From contig CAYXXZ010000025.1 of the NCBI GenBank assembly GCA_964469165.1, positions 1 to 33,662 on the forward strand: DNA of 33,662 nucleotides, given 5' to 3'. Shown in pieces: positions 7,835 to 14,954 of the stretch. Under the pieces are notes generated by a model. That model was not told where the DNA came from and did no database searches. It worked only from the letters and a program-made list of their open reading frames with translations. The stretch is from CAYXXZ01 sp964469165. GTDB lineage: Bacteria; Pseudomonadota; Gammaproteobacteria; Pseudomonadales; Porticoccaceae. Numbering within the stretch: position 1 is the first letter of the stretch; the number at the start of each line of letters is the position of its first letter. Made by a program: the position numbers and the translations under genes.

Positions 7835-9056
7835 AGGGCCGGTATGGTTCATCGGACGGCGCTTCTTTTCCGCGGGCAGCACCTCGCGGCTGGCGTCCTT
7901 CATTTCCTTTCTGGCCATGACCGGGCTGGTACTCGGCGTCGGCCTGCTCATCGTGGTGCTGTCCGTGATGAATGGCTTCGACCGGGAAATGCGCACCCGC
8001 ATCCTTGGCCTGGTGCCGCACATCCAGTTGTTCGAGAACGGTGGTATCGGCGACTGGCAACTGCTTGCCGCTGAACTGGAACGTATCGAGGGTGTAGCGT
8101 CGGCGACGCCGTTCACACTCTTGAACGGCATGTTGAGTTATCGTGGCAAGATCGTGGCGGGACAACTTCAGGGCCTGCGTCCCGAGCGCCTGGATATAGG
8201 GCTGGCACAGACGATGCCGGCCGATTTCGGCGCGTTGCTGGAAGGCAATGGCATCGCGCTGTCCGAGACGCTGGCAACCCGGCTGGGAATTGGCGTCGGC
8301 GAACGGCTTACCGTGATCGTGCCGCGGTTGGGAACGGGTGGTGAGCAACTGGCTCCGCAGGCGAGGGCGCTTGAAGTCGTCGTGCTTTTCAACACCCACA
8401 CCGCGGAGGACAACGCACTCGCCATCGTGCATATCGACACGGCGGGCGCGCTGAGTGGCCTCGGCGATCGCCCCCAGGGACTGCGCATCCGCCTCGATGA
8501 CGTGTTCGCGGCGCGCGATATGGGCTATGCACTGATCAACAATCTGCCGGTTGGGTTCAGTTTCATCGACTGGTTTCAGACCCACGGCAATCTTTATCAG
8601 GCCATCAAGATGTCCCGCCAGCTCGTCGGCTTGCTGATTTTTCTCATCGTCGCCATCGCCGTGTTCAACGTGGTTTCCATGCTGGTGATGACGGTGGTGG
8701 ACAAGAAACCCGCCATCGCCATTCTCAAGACACTGGGCGCGACAAAAGGCGCCATTCTCGGTATTTTTTTCGTGCAGGGAAGCCTGATTGGCTTGTGCGG
8801 CTGTTTTCTCGGTATTTTGTTCGGGGTGCCGACAGCGCTTTATATTCCCGATGTGGTGGGTTGGCTCGAATCTGTATTGGGTTTTCGCTTTCTCAACTCG
8901 GAGATTTACCCCATCGACTATCTGCCCACGGATGTTCAGATGAGCGACGTGATGACGGTGGCCGGTGTGGCTCTGGCGCTGAATTTTGTCGCCACGCTGT
9001 ATCCCGCCTGGAAGGCTGCACAGACGAAACCCGCGGATGTTCTGCGCTACGAATAA
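7827..9056 (+). CDS. lolE: Lipoprotein-releasing ABC transporter permease LolE
   Basis: Second permease of the LolCDE complex, 409 aa, homologous to LolC: WFIGRRFFSAGSTSRLASFISF, TM1, then VVLSVMNGFDREM, a periplasmic domain, and an FtsX-type region with VDKKPAIAILKTLGA. It ends AAQTKPADVLRYE, the typical LolC/E tail. The start ATG overlaps the lolD stop by 8 bases. C and E names follow gene order; swapping them would not change the complex. Confidence 0.94.
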   Translation: MAEGPVWFIGRRFFSAGSTSRLASFISFLAMTGLVLGVGLLIVVLSVMNGFDREMRTRILGLVPHIQLFENGGIGDWQLLAAELERIEGVASATPFTLLNGMLSYRGKIVAGQLQGLRPERLDIGLAQTMPADFGALLEGNGIALSETLATRLGIGVGERLTVIVPRLGTGGEQLAPQARALEVVVLFNTHTAEDNALAIVHIDTAGALSGLGDRPQGLRIRLDDVFAARDMGYALINNLPVGFSFIDWFQTHGNLYQAIKMSRQLVGLLIFLIVAIAVFNVVSMLVMTVVDKKPAIAILKTLGATKGAILGIFFVQGSLIGLCGCFLGILFGVPTALYIPDVVGWLESVLGFRFLNSEIYPIDYLPTDVQMSDVMTVAGVALALNFVATLYPAWKAAQTKPADVLRYE

Positions 9057-9068
9057 TCATTGGATGAG

Positions 9069-9104
9069 GGTCGCCTGCAGGCAGGCCCCTACAGGCAAGC
9101 GACC
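9069..9104 (-). repeat. REP-like element between lolE and DUF2062 gene
   Basis: On the minus strand it reads TGTAGGGGCCTGCCTGC and continues AGGCGACC. This matches TGTAGGAGCTTGCCTGC plus AAGCGACC in the element at 24698-24722. Outer arms GGTCGCCTGC (9069-9078) and GCAAGCGACC (9095-9104) pair over 10 bp with one mismatch. It sits between convergent genes, a usual REP location. Confidence 0.65.
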
Positions 9105-9124
9105 GGCGTGGCCAGCCCACCGAT

Positions 9125-9658
9125 TTATAGCCGAAAACCCGAAGTCTTGCGTCGCTTTTTGCGCGCTTCCCAGTTGCGCACCACCTGCCAACGCCACAGC
9201 TGGCGAACGATCAGATAACCCAGTCCACCCAACAGCAGGCCCAGGCTGAGCCCGCCGAGCAGCAGCGGTGCGAATATCTGTCTGCCTTGAGTGGCGAGCC
9301 AGTGCCAGTCGAAATGAAAACTCAGATCCAGGGGTGGTGAGCCCAGCAGCCAGCGCCCCACTTCGAAGGTGGAGAACAGGACGACAGGCATGGTCAGCGG
9401 ATTGGTGAGCCACACCAGCGCCACGGCCATGGGCAGATTGCAGCGCAGGGTCAGCGATAGCAGGGCGGCGACGAGCATCTGTCCCGGCATCGGCAAGAAA
9501 GCGCAGAACAGGCCGACGAACATGGCCGTGGATGCCGAATGTCTGTTGAGGTGGAACAGGTGCGGGTCTTCCAGGAGTGGACGAAACAGTCTGGTGGCCC
9601 TGTGTTTCGCCAGCGCCTGGCGTGAAGGTATCCAGCGGCGGATAAATTTTTTCGACAT
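9125..9658 (-). CDS. DUF2062 membrane protein
   Basis: 177-aa inner-membrane protein of the DUF2062 family; its biochemical role is not known to me. The N-terminus is basic and cytoplasmic (MSKKFIRRWIPSRQALAKH). It is followed by the family core: HLFHLNRHSASTAMFVGLFCAFLPMPGQM (9531-9617), then CNLPMAVALVWLTNPLTMPV, and a long C-terminal hydrophobic pair of helices ending in a basic tail (EARKKRRK). A DUF2062 gene next to lolCDE and comEC also occurs in Pseudomonas, so position supports the assignment. It is transcribed convergently to lolE. Confidence 0.85.
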   Translation of the reverse strand: MSKKFIRRWIPSRQALAKHRATRLFRPLLEDPHLFHLNRHSASTAMFVGLFCAFLPMPGQMLVAALLSLTLRCNLPMAVALVWLTNPLTMPVVLFSTFEVGRWLLGSPPLDLSFHFDWHWLATQGRQIFAPLLLGGLSLGLLLGGLGYLIVRQLWRWQVVRNWEARKKRRKTSGFRL

Positions 9659-9720
9659 CCGGATATGCTTTTTGCCAAGTAGTTGGAATTCAGGCTACAA
9701 CCGTGTGTGAGGCGGAGCGG

Positions 9721-10039
9721 GCTGTAAGCCATAAGCTTTAAGCAGAAGCATTGCAAAAACCAGGTTCTGCCAGGAATGGCACTTACTTGAGGCGTTCGGC
9801 ACTCCGTATCCCGGTCGCTGTCTTGGGGAAGGTTTTCCGAGACACGCCGTGAACCCATCCATGGGGGCTCGACAGCGCCATCCCTGGCGCTGACGGTCTC
9901 GGAAAACCTTCCCCAAGACAGCGCCCTCACAGCGTTGCCAGGCTTAAGTAAGTGCCATTCAGTTCTGCCAGCGTTTAACTTACAGCTTATAGCTTATAGC
10001 TCAACCAAAACCTGTAGCCCAAATCTCTGACTTATGTGA
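9721..10039 (+). repeat. Dispersed intergenic repeat, copy A (interrupted)
   Basis: Positions 9721-9745 are identical over 25 bases to 19155-19179. The next 28 bases (9746-9773) align without gaps, at reduced identity, to 19180-19207, both ending TTCTGCCAG. The homology resumes at 9972 (CGTTTAACTTACAGCTT against GGTTCAACGTAAAGCTT). The interruption is the palindromic element at 9774-9960 plus one copy of its target duplication. The repeat is rich in AAGCTT/TATAGC motifs and has no coding potential. The right boundary is approximate. Confidence 0.75.
9774..9960. mobile_element. MITE-like palindromic element, 187 bp
   Basis: Terminal inverted repeats: GAATGGCACTTACTT at 9774-9788 and its exact complement at 9946-9960. 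The match extends to 20 positions with two mismatches. A second, internal inverted repeat pairs 9816-9843 with 9896-9923 perfectly over 28 bp, and CAGCGCCA-TCCC-TGGCGCTG at 9873-9892 makes a hairpin at its centre. Direct repeats GTTCTGCCAG flank it at 9764-9773 and 9962-9971, consistent with a 10-bp target duplication. The related repeat at 19155 carries the same site once, with no insert. It is too short for a transposase and must have been mobilised in trans. The ends loosely resemble IS4-family termini, which is an inference from memory. Short open frames through it are not genes. Confidence 0.8.
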
Positions 10040-10064
10040 CAGCTTACGGCTCTCTTTCCATGCA

Positions 10065-11258
10065 TTACGTGCTGTGCGCCGCGGTCACCGAGGTTGCGAT
10101 ACCTCTTTCCTCAGCGGGTGCAACCTCTTCGGAAAGACTGAAAAAGCGCTGGATTTCCTGCTGTTGGCGCAAGGCGTCCTGGTACCCCATGTCGATCAAT
10201 TCGCAGCAGAAGCCTTGCTCGAACATCAGATAACTGACGGCGCTGGCGCCACCAGTGCCCCCGGTGGCGCCGGTCATGCGCAGGAACAGGCGCATGGAGC
10301 GGGGCAGGGCGCAGAAATATTGCGCCGCCACATCATTGATGGCGACCGACGGCGTGATGGACACGTAATCGATTTTCTTGATGTCCGCGATGGCCGGATC
10401 CTGCACGTTGGTCGCACAGATACTGTCATACAGGCGGTTGATCGCCCGCAAGGTTTCCAGGTCGCTTTCGATGGTGTCGATGAAGGCGCTGTTGAGCAGG
10501 TGTCCCATGGTTTGCGCTACCGAAGGCGCGTGACAGGGTTCTTCGGCGACGTGCCCGCGCACGGGATTGTCACTCACACCGACGATGAACAGTCGCTCCG
10601 CACCCAGGCGAATCGCGGGGCTCAGGGGTTTCAACTGGCGCACCGCGCCATCGCCGAAGTAGCCATCGCCGATCCTGACAGGAGGAAACATGGTGGGAAT
10701 CGCCGCCGATGCCATCAGATGGTCCAGCGTCAAGCCCGTGCGCACACCCAGGCGGCGGGCGCGGCGCCAGTTGTCGTGGTCGCCCTGAAAGAAGGTGATG
10801 GACTGACCGGTGTTGTAGGACATCGCAGTAATGGCGACAGCCTTGAGGTAATTGCTGGCGATGGCTTCGTCGATATCGCGAAAATTGACTACCCTGGCAA
10901 GCAGCCTGCGCAGCGGTGAGTTGTCCAGCAGCGACTGTGGCTGTGCGATGCCGAGGCCGGAGAATACCAGGGAAGTGCCAAGCTTCATCGTGTTGGCGGC
11001 AACGCGGAAAAAGCTCGAACAGTACACGTCTTCGGCGCGCAACGAGCGCCAGATTTTTTCCACGGCGAGTATGCGCTGCGCAAAACTGCCTCTGCGCCCG
11101 GCCAGCGCCAGGGTGTTGATGGCGCCGGCGGAAGTGCCGCAAATGATGGGAAACGGGCTGTAGGCCGTCTCTGGAAGAATTTCCGAGACCGCCTTGAGCA
11201 CACCGACCTGATAGGCGGCACGGGCTCCGCCGCCGGAAAGTACCAACGCCGTGGTCAT
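10065..11258 (-). CDS. Patatin-like phospholipase family protein
   Basis: Predicted serine lipid acyl hydrolase, 397 aa from ATG 11258. The patatin fold is well marked: oxyanion loop LVLSGGGARAAYQVG at residues 6-20, nucleophile elbow GTSAG with Ser43, and catalytic Asp203 in FGDGA. No signal peptide is evident, so it is probably cytoplasmic or peripheral. An in-frame ATG at 11330 would add 24 residues without similarity; the core begins right after 11258, so the later start is preferred. It is divergent to comEC, with about 100 bases between starts. In Pseudomonas this position between DUF2062 and comEC has no such gene as far as I recall, so it may be a lineage-specific insertion. Substrate unknown. 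Confidence 0.85.
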   Translation of the reverse strand: MTTALVLSGGGARAAYQVGVLKAVSEILPETAYSPFPIICGTSAGAINTLALAGRRGSFAQRILAVEKIWRSLRAEDVYCSSFFRVAANTMKLGTSLVFSGLGIAQPQSLLDNSPLRRLLARVVNFRDIDEAIASNYLKAVAITAMSYNTGQSITFFQGDHDNWRRARRLGVRTGLTLDHLMASAAIPTMFPPVRIGDGYFGDGAVRQLKPLSPAIRLGAERLFIVGVSDNPVRGHVAEEPCHAPSVAQTMGHLLNSAFIDTIESDLETLRAINRLYDSICATNVQDPAIADIKKIDYVSITPSVAINDVAAQYFCALPRSMRLFLRMTGATGGTGGASAVSYLMFEQGFCCELIDMGYQDALRQQQEIQRFFSLSEEVAPAEERGIATSVTAAHST

Positions 11259-11356
11259 GAAATGGGCCTGTTGTCCTTGCTGGCAGGCATAGGGCTTCCC
11301 CGCTTTGACTTTGTGGTAGCCTACCGTCATCGCGGCCTGTGGACAAGGATGTCACC

Positions 11357-13693
11357 ATGCACAGTTTCTTCTGGCTCTTTCCTGCCGGTATCTTCCTGCC
11401 CCTGTTTTTTCCCGTGTTGCCGGACGAGGTCTGGCTCGTCGCCGCCGTGCCTGCGGTGCTGTGTGGTCTCTGCGTTCGGCGCACGCGCATCCTTGCAGGT
11501 ATGGCGCTGGGTGTTCTGTACGGATGCTGGTGGGGCCATGCACAATTGCTGGAGCGTTTGCCGGAGTCCCTGGACAAAGTGGATGTGCGCGTGGTCGGCG
11601 TGATCCGCTCGCTGCCGGATATTCAGGACCATCGCAGCCGCTTCGAATTTGAGGTCGAAAGCCTGGAGCACCGCGGCGCGCATGACTTTCCCCGGGCCGG
11701 CAAGCTGCTGTTGAGCTGGTACGGCGCGCCGCCGGTGCGCGGTGGCGAGCGCTGGCGCCTGAATGTGCGCCTGCGCGCACCACAGGGCTTTGCCAACCCC
11801 GGTGGTTTCGATTACGAGGGCTGGCTGATGTCGAGGGGCATCTCCGCCACCGGTTATGTGCGCGACGGCGGTGGCAGCGAAAAGCTCGAGGATTCCGCGG
11901 GCTTTTCCCTTGCGGCGCTGCGCCAGTCGCTGCGGGATGCGATCTTCGCCCGCGACTTCGAAGAGGAGACTGCGGCCTATCTGGCAGCTCTGGTGCTGGG
12001 CGACAAGAGTCGCATTTCGCCCCAGGCATTCGATCGTCTGGTGGCGACAGGCACCGTCCATCTCATGGTGGTTTCGGGCATGCACATCACCCTCGTCGCG
12101 GGGCTGTGCTTTGCGCTGACGCTGCCGTTGTGCCGCGCGCTGGCTGCGTTGGGGGTCGCGCCGCCCGCGAAAATCACTGCGAGTATTGCCGCGATGGCGG
12201 GGGCGATCGCCTATGGCTTCATCGCGGGCTTGGGGCTGCCGGTGCTGCGTGCGCTGGTGATGACGCTGGCGGCATTGCTGGCGGTCATGAGCCGGCGGCG
12301 CATTTCGCCGTGGCGGATCTTCGCCATGGCGCTCAGCGGCGTTGCGGTGCTCGACCCCATGGCGCCGTTGTCGAGTGGCTTCTGGCTGTCTTTTGTCGCG
12401 GTCGCAGGCTTGCTGTGGTGGTTCGTGCCGCGCCCGCCGATGTCCAACTGGCGGCGTTTGCTTCATGCGCAGTTCGCGGTGTTCATCGCGTTGTCTCCCT
12501 GGCTGGTGTATTTTCTCGGCAGCTCGCCGCTGGTCGCGGTGCCGGTCAATCTGCTGGTGGTGCCCTGGATCAGCCTGGTAGTGACGCCTCTGGGGCTGGC
12601 GGGAACGCTGCTGCAAGGCGTGCCCTGGCTCGGTGACTGGCTCCTGCAACTGGCGGCCTGGCAACTGGACTACTTCGTGCGCCTGCTGATCGCCGTGACA
12701 GGGGCCGACATCCCGAGAGTGGAACGCGCGGCTTTCATGCGCAGTGCGGATCCCCTGTTTCTGCTGGCGGGCTGCGCCGCAGCAAGCCTGCTGATGCTGC
12801 CCCGCGGCAGCGGCCTGAAAATCCCCCTGCTGATCTTCATTCCCGCGCTGCTGCTGTCGCGGGCGTCGCCAGCGCCGCATCTGCAGGTCGCGGCGCTCGA
12901 TGTGGGGCAGGGACTCGCCGTGGTGGTGCGCGCCGGCTCCCGCACGCTCGTCTACGATGTCGGGCCGGCGTTCAGTCCCGCGTTCGATACCGGTGAAGCC
13001 GTGGTGGCGCCCTACCTCATGAGCGAGGGTGTCTACCGGCTCGATCGGCTGATGATCAGTCACAGCGACAACGACCACGCCGGCGGTGCCGAAGGGCTGC
13101 TCGGGCGCGTTTTCGCCGATGATTTGCTGGCCGGCGAGCCGGACAAGGCGACGCGCCCCTACCGGCAATGCCGCCGTGGTCAACAGTGGCGATGGAATGG
13201 CGTGCGCTTCCGTGTGCTCTGGCCCGATACGGAAAACAGCCGCATCGCCGTCACGCATCGCAATGATCGTTCCTGTGTATTGCTCATCGAGACGGATCAA
13301 GTGGCCATCCTGCTGCCGGGAGACATCGAAAAGCGCGTGGAACAGGTCCTCGCCGCAGAATGGCAGGAGCTGGTGGGCAGGCGCCTCGATCTGCTGGTTG
13401 CAGCGCACCACGGCAGCAGAACCTCTTCGAGCGACGCGTTCGTCGCCGTCGCACGTCCGCGCCATCTGGTTTTTTCGGCGGGTTTCAATCACCACTTCCG
13501 GCACCCCCACCCGGAGGTGCAAGCGCGCTTCGATGACATCGCGGCGCGCATCTGGAACACCGCTCACCACGGTGCCGTCACCTTCACCTGGCAGCAAAGT
13601 GGTGAATTGCAGGTCGAGCCTCTGCGTCAGACACAGAGGCGCTACTGGCGAAGTCAGCGCGCTGGCGTCGCGGGTGCAAAGGATGAATTGTGA
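11357..13693 (+). CDS. comEC: DNA internalization-related competence protein ComEC/Rec2
   Basis: Inner-membrane channel carrying single-stranded DNA into the cytoplasm during natural transformation. 778 aa from ATG 11357, which has AAGGA about 8 bases upstream; a GTG at 11339 is possible. Order: N-terminal membrane helices and DUF4131 region, the Competence membrane domain (LVVSGMHITLVAGL and following helices), then from about residue 508 a metallo-beta-lactamase-like domain. That domain contains LDVGQG, HSDNDH near residue 569, LLPGDIE and AAHHGS near residue 683. The metal-binding motif is intact. The complementary strand carries a 756-codon open frame that is an artefact of GC-rich codon use. 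comEC-exbB-exbD-msbA is a conserved neighbourhood in Pseudomonas and relatives. Confidence 0.95.
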   Translation: MHSFFWLFPAGIFLPLFFPVLPDEVWLVAAVPAVLCGLCVRRTRILAGMALGVLYGCWWGHAQLLERLPESLDKVDVRVVGVIRSLPDIQDHRSRFEFEVESLEHRGAHDFPRAGKLLLSWYGAPPVRGGERWRLNVRLRAPQGFANPGGFDYEGWLMSRGISATGYVRDGGGSEKLEDSAGFSLAALRQSLRDAIFARDFEEETAAYLAALVLGDKSRISPQAFDRLVATGTVHLMVVSGMHITLVAGLCFALTLPLCRALAALGVAPPAKITASIAAMAGAIAYGFIAGLGLPVLRALVMTLAALLAVMSRRRISPWRIFAMALSGVAVLDPMAPLSSGFWLSFVAVAGLLWWFVPRPPMSNWRRLLHAQFAVFIALSPWLVYFLGSSPLVAVPVNLLVVPWISLVVTPLGLAGTLLQGVPWLGDWLLQLAAWQLDYFVRLLIAVTGADIPRVERAAFMRSADPLFLLAGCAAASLLMLPRGSGLKIPLLIFIPALLLSRASPAPHLQVAALDVGQGLAVVVRAGSRTLVYDVGPAFSPAFDTGEAVVAPYLMSEGVYRLDRLMISHSDNDHAGGAEGLLGRVFADDLLAGEPDKATRPYRQCRRGQQWRWNGVRFRVLWPDTENSRIAVTHRNDRSCVLLIETDQVAILLPGDIEKRVEQVLAAEWQELVGRRLDLLVAAHHGSRTSSSDAFVAVARPRHLVFSAGFNHHFRHPHPEVQARFDDIAARIWNTAHHGAVTFTWQQSGELQVEPLRQTQRRYWRSQRAGVAGAKDEL

Positions 13694-13887
13694 TAAAGTT
13701 GCCCCTTGCCGGAAAGGGCGGAATGGTTGGTGAACGGCAAGCGGATTTCGTTTTTACTGACCCATGCAAAAATGGCGCTGCAGGTGAAGAGCGCTGAGCC
13801 GGGGAACGGTTAAACGAACGGGAGCCTGAGTTGCCGGTGATTGTTTTTTTGGAACCTGGAGAGTGCAGCTGCTTCTGAGGGATTCTT

Positions 13888-14523
13888 GTGTACGAATTGT
13901 TGATTGCGGGCGGCTGGTTGATGATTCCCATCCTGCTCTGCTCCATTGCCGTCGTTGCCATCGCCATCGAGCGCTATCTGATGCTGCGTCCCGGCAGGGT
14001 GGCGCCGCCAAAGTTGCTTGGTCAGGTATGGCACGACATCAAGCAGAATCGCCTGTCGCGGGAAAGGCTCGCGGAGCTCAAGCGCCACTCGCCGCTCGGC
14101 ACCCTCCTTGCCGCAGGGCTCGCCAACGCCGGGCAGGGCAGGGAGGTGATGAAGGACAGCGTCGAGGAAGCCGCCAATCAGGTGGCACATGAACTGGAAA
14201 AATACCTCGATGCCCTCGGCACCATTGCCGCCATTGCGCCCTTGCTCGGCCTGCTGGGCACGGTGGTCGGCATGATCAAGGTATTCAACGCCATTGTGCT
14301 TCATGGCTCGGGCAACAGCGCTATGCTCGCCGGCGGGATTTCCGAGGCGCTGATCACCACCGCGGCAGGTCTCACGGTGGCTATTCCGGCACTGATCTGC
14401 CACCGTTTCTTCGAGCGGCGCATCGATACGCTGATGGTGACGATGGAAGATCAGGCTGCGCGGCTCATGGACGGATTGCACGGAGAGCGCGCGCCCGGCG
14501 CCGCGGCGGTCAGCGCGGCATGA
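13888..14523 (+). CDS. exbB: MotA/TolQ/ExbB proton channel family protein
   Basis: Stator-type membrane protein, 211 aa. TM1 lies at about residues 10-32 (GGWLMIPILLCSIAVVAIAIERY), followed by a cytoplasmic stretch. Two C-terminal helices carry LDALGTIAAIAPLLGLLGTVVGM (14206-14274) and GGISEALITTAAGLTVAIPA. It should form a pentameric channel around an ExbD dimer. GTG at 13888 is preceded by GAGGG. exbD follows with a 4-base overlap. No tonB is adjacent: the pair lies between comEC and msbA as in Pseudomonas, so its role there (envelope energisation) is inferred only by family. It is distinct from the ExbB at 30098-30619. Confidence 0.9.
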   Translation: MYELLIAGGWLMIPILLCSIAVVAIAIERYLMLRPGRVAPPKLLGQVWHDIKQNRLSRERLAELKRHSPLGTLLAAGLANAGQGREVMKDSVEEAANQVAHELEKYLDALGTIAAIAPLLGLLGTVVGMIKVFNAIVLHGSGNSAMLAGGISEALITTAAGLTVAIPALICHRFFERRIDTLMVTMEDQAARLMDGLHGERAPGAAAVSAA

Positions 14524-14954
14524 GCAGACGGCGCCGCAAACGCCGCGATGAGGGCGTGAATCTGACGCCGCTCATCGATGTGGTATTTTTACTGCTGATT
14601 TTTTTCATGGTATCCATGTCCTTCAGCCGCGAAACCCGGCTTGCAGTGGCACTGCCGCAAGCGCAGGGCGGTGCACCCGAGGACGAGCCGGTGGAGCCCA
14701 TCAGGCTCGGCGTGGATCGCGCCGGGCGCTATGCGATCGCTGGTCAGCAGCTCGCGGCGAGCGATGTCACGGCGCTGATGGCGGCCCTGCAGCAGGCTGC
14801 CGGCGGCGATTCGTCGCGTCCGGTGATCGTGGCTGCGGATGGCGATGCCCCTCACCGCGCGGTGGTAAAAGTGATGGATGCGGCGACGCGGCTGGGGTTT
14901 TCCCGTTTGCGCCTTGCCGTCGAGCAACCCCAGGAAACCCGTTTCGATGAGTGA
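14520..14954 (+). CDS. exbD: Biopolymer transporter ExbD/TolR family
   Basis: Single-span partner of the preceding ExbB, 144 aa. A basic cytoplasmic N-terminus (MSRRRRKRRDEG) precedes the helix LTPLIDVVFLLLIFFMVSM. Asp20 is the conserved protonatable residue equivalent to Asp25 of E. coli ExbD. The rest is a periplasmic domain ending RLGFSRLRLAVEQ. The start overlaps exbB by 4 bases and the stop overlaps msbA by 8 bases, so all three are coupled. Confidence 0.92.
   Translation: MSRRRRKRRDEGVNLTPLIDVVFLLLIFFMVSMSFSRETRLAVALPQAQGGAPEDEPVEPIRLGVDRAGRYAIAGQQLAASDVTALMAALQQAAGGDSSRPVIVAADGDAPHRAVVKVMDAATRLGFSRLRLAVEQPQETRFDE

Noticed and set aside
9451..9930. 159-codon and 73-codon minus-strand frames through the palindromic element
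   Set aside because: They run through inverted-repeat and dispersed-repeat DNA. The peptide CLKLMAYS also appears in the frame through the second repeat copy, which shows a repeat origin and not a protein family.
11327..13597. 756-codon open frame on the minus strand opposite comEC
   Set aside because: It is the complement of a well-conserved comEC gene. Its composition (His, Arg, Gln, Asp-rich, no hydrophobic core) is typical of shadow frames in GC-rich DNA.
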